Of a stretch of DNA of 64,000 bases, positions 28,978 through 38,067 are shown one piece after another (position 1 is the first letter of the stretch; each line of letters begins with the position of its first letter). The DNA is from Aminivibrio sp. (lineage in GTDB: Bacteria > Synergistota > Synergistia > Synergistales > Aminobacteriaceae). The notes under the pieces were generated by a model that saw only the letters and a list, made by a program, of their open reading frames with translations, was not told the DNA's origin and did not search any database. A program made the position numbers and the translations under genes. Location: the NCBI RefSeq assembly GCF_016756745.1, contig NZ_JAESIH010000041.1:40292-104291 (forward strand). The letters are read 5' to 3'.

Positions 28978-31323
28978 GTGGACGAAATGGACCCGAAAGA
29001 ACTCAGCGGAAGCATCCTCGGGGAACAACAGGAACTGGGAGCGGGGGAAAAACTGCCCCTCAGGGGCGAGGAACACTCCGAAATGGACCGGAAGGCCTCC
29101 GGAAAACTGAGGGACAGCTACATTGGTCGTATTCCCGAGGAGGACCGGGCCATCTCGGTGAAGTTTGCATGGCACGAGCTGTGGTCCAAGGTGGTCCATT
29201 ACCTTTCCCGGGAGGAACTCATGACTCTCGGAGAAGCCCTGGTCCTCGCCGGGGCGGCCCACAAGGACCAGAAACGCTCCACCGGCGACCCTTACATCGT
29301 CCACAGTATCAACGTCGCCTCAATCCTCGCCGAAATGCAGCTCGACGTGGTCACTCTCGTCGCAGCCCTCCTTCACGATGTCCTCGAGGATACCGATATC
29401 ACCATCGAAAAACTGGAAGGCGCCTTCGGCGCGGACGTGGCCACCCTCGTGGACGGTGTGACCAAGCTTGGGAAGCTTCCCTTCAAATCCTTCGAGGACT
29501 ACCAGGCGGAAAACCTCCGCAAGATGTTCGTGGTCATGGCCAAGGACATCAGGGTGGTCCTCATCAAACTGGCCGACAGGCTGCACAACATGCGCACCCT
29601 GGGCGCCCTGAGGAAGGACAAACAGATGCGCATCGCCAGGGAGACCCTGGAGATCTACGCTCCCCTGGCCCACCGCCTGGGCATCTACCAGGTGAAGAGG
29701 GGGCTCGAGGATCTGGCCTTCAAGTACGCTGACCCCGAAATGTACTACGAGATCCGGAGACGGGTCCGCAAAAAGCTGCCCGAGCGGGAGACCGTGGTCC
29801 GGAAAGCCATGGAGGTTCTCAGCGCCAGGTTGAAGGAAGAGGGCATCCACTGCAAGGTCACGGGCAGGGCGAAGCACTTCTTCAGCATTTACGAGAAAAT
29901 GAATCGCAAGAAGCTGCCGGTGGAGCAGCTCTACGATCTCCTGGCCCTCAGGGTGGTGGTGGACGACATCGCGGCGTGCTATACCGTGCTGGGTATCGTC
30001 CACACCATCTGGAAGCCCATCCCCGGGCAGTTCGACGACTATATCGCAAACCCGAAGAGCAATATGTACCAGTCCCTCCACACCACGGTGGTGGGGCCCA
30101 CGGGAGAGCCCCTGGAGGTGCAGATCCGTACCTGGGAGATGAACTCCCTGGCGGAGTACGGCATCGCTGCCCACTGGCGGTACAAGGAAGGGGGAGGAAG
30201 GCTTGACGATCTCGACGCCAAGCTGACCTGGATACGCCAGGCCCTCGAAGGGGACCACGACGGAGCCGCCGAGCCCTCGGAGTTCCTGGAACGTCTCAAG
30301 GACGACGTTCTCTCGAGCGATGTCTTTGTCTTCACGCCCCAGGGAGAGGTGGTTTCCCTGCCCAGGGGATCCACCCCCATCGACTTCGCCTACGCCATCC
30401 ACACCCAAGTGGGTATGCGGTGTGTCGGGGCCATGGTGAACAACAGGATCGTGGCCATGGGTTACGAGCTCCAGAATGGGGATATAGTCAAGATCATCAC
30501 TTCTCCCCAGGGAGCGCCCTCCAGGGACTGGCTGAAAATCGCCAGGAGCAGCAAGGCCCGGAGCAAGATCCGTGCCCATTTCCGCGCACTGGAAAAGACG
30601 GAGCGGATCGAAAAGGTCCAGAGGGGCAGGGACCTGCTTGAACGGGAACTCCGCCGGAGGGGGACTCTGGAGTTCGAGGCCTTCGAGGAACTGCTTCCCC
30701 TGCTCAACAAGATTGCCAGGGATACGGGCCAGTCCAACGGGGAGGATCTGCTTTCCGCCATCGGCGCGGGACACCAGAGCGTCTCCCTCATAGCCCAGCG
30801 CCTCGCGGGCAAGGCCCAGCCCCAGCCTGCTCCCCCTCCTGCTGCGGTAGAGCAGGAGAAGCATACGTCCTTCGCCGGCAAAAAAGGAGAATCGGACATC
30901 GTCGTGGAAGGGGCGGAAGGAGTCCAGGTGGTGCTTTCAAACTGCTGCGAGCCTGTGCCGGGCGACCCTATCGTCGGCTTTTCAACCCGCTCGAGGGGTA
31001 TCACCGTCCACCGGGCGGACTGCGAAAACGTGAAGAACGCCAAAGAAGAGCGGTTAATCTCCGTCTCCTGGGGGGCAACGGGGAACAGGCGGTACACCGC
31101 CAGACTGAAACTCGAGGCCATCGACAGGGGAGGGCTTTTCGGCGACGTGGCCCAGGCCATCACCGGCGCGGATGGGGCCATGACCGGCATCAAGGCGGGA
31201 GTTGTGGGGGGAAACCTCGCCCGGATGAAGCTGGAGGTCCGGGTCAGGAATCTGGAACACCTGTATTTTATCGTGGCAAAACTGAACGCGGTCAAGGGAA
31301 TGATCAACGTCTCACGGGGGTGA
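28978..31323 (+). CDS. rel: (p)ppGpp synthetase/hydrolase, Rel/SpoT family
   Basis: Controls the stringent response alarmone. The 781-aa protein has an intact HD hydrolase domain (LVAALLHDVLEDTDIT near 127-142) and a synthetase domain (RAKHFFSIYEKM and YDLLALRVVVDD). These are followed by TGS (VFVFTPQGEVVSLPRGST), a zinc-finger/helical region (VLSNCCEPVPGDPIVGF) and a C-terminal ACT domain. The catalytic loop reads QFDDYIANPK near 350, the acidic RelA-type (EXDD-like) motif rather than the basic RXKD usual in bifunctional enzymes. The start is GTG, 7 nt after recJ. Confidence 0.95.
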   Translation: MDEMDPKELSGSILGEQQELGAGEKLPLRGEEHSEMDRKASGKLRDSYIGRIPEEDRAISVKFAWHELWSKVVHYLSREELMTLGEALVLAGAAHKDQKRSTGDPYIVHSINVASILAEMQLDVVTLVAALLHDVLEDTDITIEKLEGAFGADVATLVDGVTKLGKLPFKSFEDYQAENLRKMFVVMAKDIRVVLIKLADRLHNMRTLGALRKDKQMRIARETLEIYAPLAHRLGIYQVKRGLEDLAFKYADPEMYYEIRRRVRKKLPERETVVRKAMEVLSARLKEEGIHCKVTGRAKHFFSIYEKMNRKKLPVEQLYDLLALRVVVDDIAACYTVLGIVHTIWKPIPGQFDDYIANPKSNMYQSLHTTVVGPTGEPLEVQIRTWEMNSLAEYGIAAHWRYKEGGGRLDDLDAKLTWIRQALEGDHDGAAEPSEFLERLKDDVLSSDVFVFTPQGEVVSLPRGSTPIDFAYAIHTQVGMRCVGAMVNNRIVAMGYELQNGDIVKIITSPQGAPSRDWLKIARSSKARSKIRAHFRALEKTERIEKVQRGRDLLERELRRRGTLEFEAFEELLPLLNKIARDTGQSNGEDLLSAIGAGHQSVSLIAQRLAGKAQPQPAPPPAAVEQEKHTSFAGKKGESDIVVEGAEGVQVVLSNCCEPVPGDPIVGFSTRSRGITVHRADCENVKNAKEERLISVSWGATGNRRYTARLKLEAIDRGGLFGDVAQAITGADGAMTGIKAGVVGGNLARMKLEVRVRNLEHLYFIVAKLNAVKGMINVSRG

Positions 31324-31330
31324 CGACAGA

Positions 31331-31819
31331 ATGAGGGCAGTAGTGCAGAGAGTCTCCTCTGCGAGGGTTTCCGTGGATGGAGAGACCAGGGGAGAGATCG
31401 GCGGGGGACTGTGCGTCTTGTTTGCCGCTTCCCGTACCGACGGTGAAGCGGAAGTTGAGTGGATGGCCGAGAAAATTGCCGGTCTCCGGATTTTCGAGGA
31501 TGACCAGGGGAAGATGAACCTCTCCCTGGCGGACGTCGGGGGCGCGGTTCTTGTCGTCTCCCAGTTCACCCTGTACGGCGACTGTCGCAGGGGACGGCGT
31601 CCCTCCTTCATCGCCGCCGGTGAGCCGGAGGAGGCCAACCGGCTGTACGAAGCTTTCAAGAAGGCGGTGGCATCGCGGGGAATCCCGGTGGAAAGCGGGG
31701 TATTCCAGGCCCACATGCTTGTGGAGATCGCCAATGACGGTCCAGTGACGCTCATACTGGAAAAAGAGTCCGCCGGGGAGATGCCCCGCAGGCTGAGTGA
31801 TTTAGACAATGGAGGTTGA
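31331..31819 (+). CDS. dtd: D-aminoacyl-tRNA deacylase
   Basis: Removes D-amino acids mischarged onto tRNA. The 162-aa protein starts with MRAVVQRVSSARVSVDGE and has the two catalytic-site motifs SQFTLYGDCRRGRRPSF and NDGPVTLIL (the cross-subunit Gly-cisPro). It follows rel by 7 nt, an arrangement common in Firmicutes and related groups. The C-terminal tail overlaps the ribosome-binding region of the next gene. Confidence 0.96.
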   Translation: MRAVVQRVSSARVSVDGETRGEIGGGLCVLFAASRTDGEAEVEWMAEKIAGLRIFEDDQGKMNLSLADVGGAVLVVSQFTLYGDCRRGRRPSFIAAGEPEEANRLYEAFKKAVASRGIPVESGVFQAHMLVEIANDGPVTLILEKESAGEMPRRLSDLDNGG

Positions 31820-31826
31820 TCGGACC

Positions 31827-32468
31827 ATGAACTACAAACGTTTTCCAATGGGGCCGCTCTGGACGAACACCTACCTGGTCTGGGAGGCCGGAAAGGGATT
31901 TCTCGTCGACCCTGCCGGAGACCCGGACCAGATCGCCGACTTCGCCCGGACCCGGAACGTCTCCATAGAAAAAATACTGCTCACCCACGGCCACTTGGAT
32001 CATGCCGGGGGGCTTCCGGCCGCCGTGGAGCGGTTTGACGCTCCCGTGTACGTTCCCGAAAAAGACGCCTCGCTGGTGGTTTCTCCTGACCCGGCCCTTC
32101 TGGAGTGGATGGGATACGACTTCAAGGGGACGGATGCCTTTTCCCCTCTCAGGGACGGGGATGTCCTCACCGTGGGGGAGATGAGGATCACCGTGCTGGC
32201 AACTCCGGGGCATACTCCGGGAAGTACCTGCTACCTGGCCGAATCCGGAGAAGGAAGCCTCCTTCTTTCGGGCGACACCCTCTTTGCCCGGAGCGTGGGC
32301 AGGACGGACCTTCCCGGGGGAGATCCGGAGCTGTTGGACCGTTCGATCCTCAGGCTCGGGGCCCTTCCCGACGAACTGAAGGTACTCCCGGGCCACGGAC
32401 CGGAGACCGCCATCGGCGCCGAACGGAAGCACAATCCCTTCTGGCCTGACGGAGAATCGGCCGAATGA
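31827..32468 (+). CDS. metallo-beta-lactamase-fold hydrolase (glyoxalase II-like)
   Basis: A 213-aa MBL-fold hydrolase with the zinc motif THGHLDHAGG, later ligands in TPGHTPGSTCYL and LLSGDTLFARSVGRTDLPGG, and LPGHGPETAIGAER. This matches the YcbL/glyoxalase II-like group commonly found after dtd. The substrate is unknown; S-lactoylglutathione or a similar thioester is the family default, although glutathione is unlikely in this organism. The ATG at 31827 fits GGAGG upstream. The stop overlaps radC (ATGA). Confidence 0.85.
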   Translation: MNYKRFPMGPLWTNTYLVWEAGKGFLVDPAGDPDQIADFARTRNVSIEKILLTHGHLDHAGGLPAAVERFDAPVYVPEKDASLVVSPDPALLEWMGYDFKGTDAFSPLRDGDVLTVGEMRITVLATPGHTPGSTCYLAESGEGSLLLSGDTLFARSVGRTDLPGGDPELLDRSILRLGALPDELKVLPGHGPETAIGAERKHNPFWPDGESAE

Positions 32469-33136
32469 AGCTTTCCGCCCTTCCCGGAGAAGAACGGCCG
32501 CGGGAGCGCCTGCGCCGCAGGGGAGCATCGTCGCTCTCACTGGCGGAGCTGCTTGCGATACTTCTCCGTACCGGCAGCAGGGGAAGGGACGTGCTGGAAC
32601 TCTCCTCGGACCTCTTGAAAGAATTCGGGAACGCAAAGGGGCTTTCCCGGGCGACGGAGGAGGAGATGCTCTCCTTTCCCGGCCTGGGAGAAGCAAAGGC
32701 CTGCGTACTCCTGGCGGCCCTGGAGCTGGGGAAGCGGATTCACTCCGAAAAGAGCGAGCCCGAGGAGGGACTTCCCTGGGAGAAACGTCTTTCTTCCCTG
32801 GCGGCTGAACTTGCCGCCGAGGAGCGGGAATATATCGTGGGACTGCACGTGCGGCGCAACGGGACCCTCATCACCTCCGACGTAATTTCCTACGGGGGGC
32901 CGGACGGGGCGTTTCTTGATGTAAAATACCTCTTGCGGAGGGCTGTCCGCCTCGACTCCTGGGGACTTGTTCTTGCGCACAACCACCCCGACGGAACCCT
33001 CGGTCCCAGCAGGGAAGACAGGATGCTGACAGACTATCTGGCCGGGAGAACGAAGATGCTCGATATCAGGTTCATCGGCCATTATGTTGTGGCGAACGGG
33101 AAGCATGTTTCCATTCCGCTTCCCGGTGAAGCCTAG
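32465..33136 (+). CDS. radC: RadC/DUF2466 JAB-domain protein
   Basis: A 223-aa protein of the RadC family. The N-terminal region has helix-hairpin-helix character (SLAELLAILLRTGSRGRDVLEL; LSFPGLGEAKACVLLAALEL). The C-terminal JAB/MPN fold has metal motif HNHPDGTLGPSREDRML. The original DNA-repair role is disputed, so the function is uncertain. It is often found just upstream of mreB, as here. Confidence 0.93.
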   Translation: MKLSALPGEERPRERLRRRGASSLSLAELLAILLRTGSRGRDVLELSSDLLKEFGNAKGLSRATEEEMLSFPGLGEAKACVLLAALELGKRIHSEKSEPEEGLPWEKRLSSLAAELAAEEREYIVGLHVRRNGTLITSDVISYGGPDGAFLDVKYLLRRAVRLDSWGLVLAHNHPDGTLGPSREDRMLTDYLAGRTKMLDIRFIGHYVVANGKHVSIPLPGEA

Positions 33137-33155
33137 AAAGCGGGGACTGAAGCAG

Positions 33156-34211
33156 GTGTTCGGAATATTCAATGGGATGTTCGGCACTGACGTTGGTATC
33201 GATCTCGGAACGGCCAACATCGTGGTGTATGTGAAGGGCAGGGGTATCGTGCTCAGCGAGCCCTCCGCGGTGGCGGTGCGGAAACGCCCGAAGGGCGGGG
33301 CGGTCGACGTGATCGCCGTGGGGAAGGAAGCCAAGGCCATGGCGGGGAAGACCCCCGCAGGGGTTTCCACCATCTGGCCCCTTCAGGACGGGGTGATCGC
33401 AAACTTCGACATGACGGAAGAACTCATCCGCCACTGTCTCCGGAAAGCGGGCGGCGGGCGAGGGCTGCTGGCCAACCCGCGGGTGGTTATCTCGGTTCCC
33501 GCCGAAGTGACCGAGGTAGAGAGGAAAGCTGTTGTGGACGCCACCCTCGGCGCTGGGGCGCGGGAGGCCTACGTGGTCGAGGAGCCCATTTCGGCGGCCC
33601 TCGGCGTGGGGCTTCCCATCCAGGAGCCCAGGGGCAGCATGATCCTGGACATCGGTGGCGGCACCAGCGAGGTGGCGGTGCTTTCCCTCGGCGGGATTGT
33701 GGTCACCAATTCCCTGAGGGCTGCCGGCAAGGATATGGACAACGCCATCGTGGCCATGCTCAGGCAGAGGTACGCCCTGCTCATCGGCGAGACCACGGCG
33801 GAAGAGGTCAAGATTGCCGTCGGTTCTGCCCTGCCTCTCGACACGGAGCTCGAGATGGCGGTCAAGGGACGGGATCTTGCCGACGGCCTCCCGAAGGCCG
33901 ACACGGTGTCCTCCGTAGAGGTCAGGGAGGCTCTCGAGCCCATCGTGCTGCGCATAGAGGACATGGTCAAGGTCGCCCTCGAGCAGACTCCTCCCGAGCT
34001 TGCGAAGGATATTGTGGACCAGGGGATCCTGTTGTCCGGAGGGGTTTCCCAGCTTCGGGGCCTGGCCGAGAGGCTCTCCAGGGCACTGAACACACCGGTG
34101 ATCGTGGCGGAGGATCCTCTCTTTGCCGTGGCCAGGGGAGTGGGCAAAATCCTCGACAATCTCGACGACATGAGAAAGATTCTCCTTTCCGTGGAAAGGG
34201 GATCCAAGTAG
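33156..34211 (+). CDS. mreB: rod-shape-determining actin homologue MreB
   Basis: Actin-like filament protein that organises the elongation machinery under the inner membrane. The 351-aa protein has GTDVGIDLGTANIVVYVKG, PRVVISVPAEVTEVERKAV, MILDIGGGTSEVAVLSLGG and the C-terminal LSGGVSQLRGLAERLS. The start is uncertain: GTG 33156 has GGGGA 9 nt upstream and gives FGIFNGMFGTDVG, while ATG 33177 would give the minimal MFGTDVG. The gene follows radC by 19 nt. Confidence 0.96.
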   Translation: MFGIFNGMFGTDVGIDLGTANIVVYVKGRGIVLSEPSAVAVRKRPKGGAVDVIAVGKEAKAMAGKTPAGVSTIWPLQDGVIANFDMTEELIRHCLRKAGGGRGLLANPRVVISVPAEVTEVERKAVVDATLGAGAREAYVVEEPISAALGVGLPIQEPRGSMILDIGGGTSEVAVLSLGGIVVTNSLRAAGKDMDNAIVAMLRQRYALLIGETTAEEVKIAVGSALPLDTELEMAVKGRDLADGLPKADTVSSVEVREALEPIVLRIEDMVKVALEQTPPELAKDIVDQGILLSGGVSQLRGLAERLSRALNTPVIVAEDPLFAVARGVGKILDNLDDMRKILLSVERGSK

Positions 34212-34239
34212 AAGTTTACCCGGGGCGGGGAAGGGTTTT

Positions 34240-35049
34240 ATGACGGAAAAACATCTGGGGAAAGAATGGATTCACGGGCTTCTCATGATCATAGCGAGCC
34301 TGCTGTTTCTGGCGGCGGCGCCCAGGAAGGATGTCTTCAGGGGCGCTGTTGACCTGGTGGGGGAAATTCTCCGGTATCCCGAGTATCCTGCCGTAGCTCT
34401 TCAGCGCGGCGCCAAGAGGGTCTCCTTCTGGTTTGCCGACAAGAGTGCCCTCAAGGAGCGGCTCGATATTCTGGAGGAGGAGAACACCCGCCTCAGGCTG
34501 GCATGGTCCGTGGGGTCCGCCAGTCACCTGAAGCAGGAGCTGGACAGATTTTACGGCTACGCTCGGGTTACCCTGCGGGAGCCTTTGTCGTGGTGGTCCG
34601 AAGTGAGGATCAACAAGGGCACCTCCGACGGTGTCTTCTTCGGGGCGCCGGTTCTCCATAACGGCTATCTCGTGGGCAGGGTCAGCTCGTCTGAAGAGAA
34701 CTATTCCTGGGTGGAGCTCATCACGTCTTCATCCCTTATGATACCTGTGGTCATCGAAGAAACCCGGGATCTCGGCGTGGTTGCCGGGGACGGCGAGGGA
34801 GGCCTCTGGCTCCTGTACGTGCCGGAGGGAAGGTTGTTTTCCGAAGGAATGACGGTCAGCACTGCCATGGTGAGCGAAGCCCTTCCGCCGGGAATCCCCG
34901 TGGGGCGCCTTTCCTCCGAAACCAGGAATTCCGGCAGCGCATACCTCGCTTGGCGGGTTATCCCGGGAGCCGGCCTCACCCAGCTCTACGCCCTGGAAAT
35001 ATTCGGTGAAACGCCTCCGGGCGGTGGACGGGAGGGACGTTCCCGGTGA
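34240..35049 (+). CDS. mreC: rod-shape-determining protein MreC
   Basis: Bitopic periplasmic scaffold of the elongasome. The 269-aa protein has one N-terminal membrane helix (LLMIIASLLFLAAAP), a coiled coil (ALKERLDILEEENTRLRLA), then the beta-rich MreC domain (VRINKGTSDGVFFGAPVLHNGYLVGRV). It overlaps mreD by 4 bp (GTGA). Confidence 0.94.
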   Translation: MTEKHLGKEWIHGLLMIIASLLFLAAAPRKDVFRGAVDLVGEILRYPEYPAVALQRGAKRVSFWFADKSALKERLDILEEENTRLRLAWSVGSASHLKQELDRFYGYARVTLREPLSWWSEVRINKGTSDGVFFGAPVLHNGYLVGRVSSSEENYSWVELITSSSLMIPVVIEETRDLGVVAGDGEGGLWLLYVPEGRLFSEGMTVSTAMVSEALPPGIPVGRLSSETRNSGSAYLAWRVIPGAGLTQLYALEIFGETPPGGGREGRSR

Positions 35050-35504
35050 TCTATGCCCTGGCATGGTATATACAGGATTTTCTCTGGGTTCTCGGCACGG
35101 GAAGAGTGGTAGTGCCCGAGATTTTTCTTCTGGTCCTCCTCTTCCTTTCGCTCAGGCATCCGTCCAGGGGAGTGGAAATTCTCTGGGCTGGATTTCTCGG
35201 CGGCATTCTCTGGGACCTCAGGTGGGTAGGCTTTCCGGGGCTTTCGTCCCTCTTTTACGTGGTTACCATCCTTATGTCCCGGTGGGCATGGTTTTCTCTG
35301 CCCGTCTCGGGGCGGACGGCGCCGGTCTTTGGTGCGATCCTCTGGGCCGCCTTCTTCCCTGTTTCCGTGGTCCGGATTTTCATGGGAGGCGCCAGGGGCC
35401 TGGGTATCTTTACCACCTATTTTCTGCAGCAGAGCTACCTGCTGCCCCTGGTGCTGTTCACCTCCCTCATTTACGGTTGGAGGCTGAAGAACCCCGATGC
35501 CTGA
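35046..35504 (+). CDS. mreD: rod-shape-determining protein MreD
   Basis: Small inner-membrane protein of the elongasome, 152 aa with about five hydrophobic segments (VPEIFLLVLLFLSLRHPS; ILWAGFLGGILWDL; SLFYVVTILMSRWAWF). The sequence is poorly conserved, as is normal for MreD, so the position between mreC and mrdA is the main support. The start is GTG, overlapping mreC by 4 bp; the end overlaps mrdA by 8 bp. Confidence 0.88.
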   Translation: MIYALAWYIQDFLWVLGTGRVVVPEIFLLVLLFLSLRHPSRGVEILWAGFLGGILWDLRWVGFPGLSSLFYVVTILMSRWAWFSLPVSGRTAPVFGAILWAAFFPVSVVRIFMGGARGLGIFTTYFLQQSYLLPLVLFTSLIYGWRLKNPDA

Positions 35505-37242
35505 CTTCAGGCCCGTGCTCAATTTCCGCCTGAAGCTGTGGCGGGCGGCCATCCTGCTTTCCATGACCGTTCTCGTGGGGGGACTGTACTTTTTCCAGGT
35601 GATCCATGCGGACACCTACATCCGGCTCGCGTCGAACAACCGCCTCCGGCTGATCCGCTTCCCGCCGGTCAGGGGGGAGATCTACGACCGGAACGGGGCC
35701 CTTCTCGCGGTGAACGTCACCACCTTCGACATTATGGGATATCCCCTTGATATCGAGAAAAACAACATGCTGGAACTACTGGCGGGACTACTTTCCGGCC
35801 ACGGCATTCCCTATACGGCGGAGGATCTCTCCAGGTCCATCAAAAGGCAGTCATGGGCTCCGTACAGAGTCGTGAGGCTCGTGGGGAACATCACCCTCGC
35901 CCAGATGGCCGACCTTGTGGCCGACCCCGAGTTCCCCAGGGAACTCTTTCCCCTCCCCGTCTGGCGGAGAACCTACCCGGCGGGAAGCCTCGCATCGAAC
36001 ATCACGGGTTATGTGGGGGAAATCAGCGAAAATGAACTCCAGCAGTTCAGCGAAAGCAATTACGTCGTCGGGGACCAGATAGGAAAGAACGGTATCGAGC
36101 GGCAGTACGAGGAGCTTCTCCGGGGAACCCCCGGGGAGGAGTCGGTGGAAGTGGACGCCAAGGGCAGGAAAGTGAGGACCATCGATGCCCGGCCGGCGGA
36201 GCGGGGACAGGATCTCCACCTCACTCTCGACCTCGGCGCCCAGCGCCTCGCGGCGGACCTCATGAAGGGGTACAGGGGGGCCATCGTGGTGATGGACGCC
36301 CACACCGGGGAGGTGCTCGTCCTCTATTCCTCCCCCTCCTATGACAACAACCCCCTGGCGTGGGGCATTTCCGTCCGGGAATGGAATGCCCTGCTCAACG
36401 ACCCGGAAAAACCCATGCTCGACAGAAGCATCTCCGGCCTGTATCCTCCTGCCTCCACCTTCAAAGCCCTTGTGGGACTCGCCGCCCTGGAGGAGAAGGA
36501 GACGACCACGGCCGTCACGGTGCACTGCTCCGGGGCCTTCACCCTGGGAAACAGGACGTTCCGCTGCTGGAAGCGCTCTGGTCACGGAACGGTGAACCTT
36601 CTGAGGGCCCTCCAGGAATCCTGCGACGTGTATTTCTACAAGATGGGGCTCAATCTCGGCATTTCCAGGCTTCTGAAATGGGGCGCCCTCGTCGGGCTCG
36701 GTTCCCCCACGGGAATCGATCTCCCCGGCGAATCTGCGGGAGTCATCGCCGGGCCCGACTGGAAGAGGGCCAGGTTCAGGGAATCATGGTTCCAGGGGGA
36801 TACGGTCAACTATTCCATCGGACAGGGTTTTCTGCTGACCACGCCTCTCCAGATCGCACGGCTCTATGCGGTGATCGCCAACGGCGGCAGGCTCGTCCGG
36901 CCCCATCTTTTCCCGGCGGCAGGCGCACCGGTCCAGGCTCTGCCCATCGACACGAAGAACCTTGATGTCATAAGGCGGGGCCTCGATTACGTGGTCAGGC
37001 GGGGAACCGGCAGGCAGGCAGGCAGCTTCGGCATTACCGTGGCGGGAAAGACGGGTACCGCTCAGAACGCCCACGGCGACGACCACGCCCTTTTTGCGGG
37101 CTATGCCCCCATGGACAACCCGAAGTACGTGGCAGTGGCCGTGATCGAGGCGGGGCTTCACGGCAGCTCGGTGGCATCGCCCATGGTGGGGGAGATTCTC
37201 TCCTATCTGCTCGTCCCCGAAGCAAGGGGAAAGGCCCAGTGA
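35497..37242 (+). CDS. mrdA: penicillin-binding protein 2 (elongation transpeptidase)
   Basis: Class B PBP that crosslinks peptidoglycan during cell elongation with RodA. The 581-aa protein has an N-terminal membrane helix (RAAILLSMTVLVGGLYFFQV), the dimerisation region (RGEIYDRNGALLAVN) and a transpeptidase domain. Its active site is STFK near residue 320 (YPPASTFKALVG), with SCD near 374 (LQESCDVYFYKMG) and KTGT near 518 (VAGKTGTAQNAHGD). It overlaps mreD and lies upstream of minC in one transcript. Confidence 0.96.
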   Translation: MPDFRPVLNFRLKLWRAAILLSMTVLVGGLYFFQVIHADTYIRLASNNRLRLIRFPPVRGEIYDRNGALLAVNVTTFDIMGYPLDIEKNNMLELLAGLLSGHGIPYTAEDLSRSIKRQSWAPYRVVRLVGNITLAQMADLVADPEFPRELFPLPVWRRTYPAGSLASNITGYVGEISENELQQFSESNYVVGDQIGKNGIERQYEELLRGTPGEESVEVDAKGRKVRTIDARPAERGQDLHLTLDLGAQRLAADLMKGYRGAIVVMDAHTGEVLVLYSSPSYDNNPLAWGISVREWNALLNDPEKPMLDRSISGLYPPASTFKALVGLAALEEKETTTAVTVHCSGAFTLGNRTFRCWKRSGHGTVNLLRALQESCDVYFYKMGLNLGISRLLKWGALVGLGSPTGIDLPGESAGVIAGPDWKRARFRESWFQGDTVNYSIGQGFLLTTPLQIARLYAVIANGGRLVRPHLFPAAGAPVQALPIDTKNLDVIRRGLDYVVRRGTGRQAGSFGITVAGKTGTAQNAHGDDHALFAGYAPMDNPKYVAVAVIEAGLHGSSVASPMVGEILSYLLVPEARGKAQ

Positions 37243-37308
37243 CCCGGGGCCAGGGAACGGAAAAATGCGGCGGAATATTCCGCCGCAGAATTCTGAGGAG
37301 GTGCGGTC

Positions 37309-38010
37309 GTGTCGGATCCCCTTGAGCAAAGACAAGACCAGGCGGATTCAGGAGAAATACTCCTGAAAGGCGCCGGGTACGGAATACGGATGATCTTTCC
37401 GGAGACGGGGAGCGAGGACAAGCTTCTTTCCGACCTGGAAAAACTCTTTGGCGAGGCTTCGCTGCTCTCGGGCAGCCTTGGCGTAGTCCTCGACTTCCAG
37501 GGACGGAGGGTATCCAGGTTCTTTATCCAGAAGCTTCTCTCCGATTTCATCTGGTCACGAAAGATGAAGATCCTTTCATGGATCTCCCTGGACGGAGAGA
37601 CCCTGGACGACTTCCGGTCCATGGGAGTGGCCACCGGAGAGCCTGTGGCGGAGCGGTCAGGAAAGAAGGAAAAACCGACGGAGAACACCCTGTTCCTGGC
37701 CCGTTCCCTCCGTTCGGGCCAGAGGGTTGAGCACGAAGGCGACGTGATCATCATCGGTCATGTGAACGACGGCGCGGAGGTCTTCGCCTCGGGCAGCATC
37801 TGCGTATGGGGCAGGCTGAAAGGACTGGCCCACGCCGGTCTCGACGGCGGGGAAAACCACACCGTGGTGGCGGGACTTTTCGAGGCCAAGCAGGTCCGGG
37901 TCGGCGGAAAAGTGAGCTCTTCCCTGGGCAGTTCCATGGAATGGTGGGGAAAACCTGTTATCATTACCCTGGAGAACAATTCCCTCGTGGTGAGGGAATT
38001 GAAATTATAA
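37309..38010 (+). CDS. minC: septum site-determining protein MinC
   Basis: Inhibits FtsZ polymerisation away from midcell. The 233-aa protein has a variable N-terminal domain and the conserved beta-helix C domain: RSLRSGQRVEHEGDVIIIGH, VNDGAEVFASGSICVWGRLKG and LAHAGLDGG, which binds MinD. GAGGAGGTGCG precedes the GTG start. The GCGGCGGAATATTCCGCCGCAG palindrome lies in the 66-nt gap after mrdA and may be a hairpin of mild effect. Confidence 0.95.
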   Translation: MSDPLEQRQDQADSGEILLKGAGYGIRMIFPETGSEDKLLSDLEKLFGEASLLSGSLGVVLDFQGRRVSRFFIQKLLSDFIWSRKMKILSWISLDGETLDDFRSMGVATGEPVAERSGKKEKPTENTLFLARSLRSGQRVEHEGDVIIIGHVNDGAEVFASGSICVWGRLKGLAHAGLDGGENHTVVAGLFEAKQVRVGGKVSSSLGSSMEWWGKPVIITLENNSLVVRELKL

Positions 38011-38067
38011 ACGAACATGATTTCCTGGAAGACTCGATCCTCCGGGAAAGGGAAGGGGAGAAATTCA

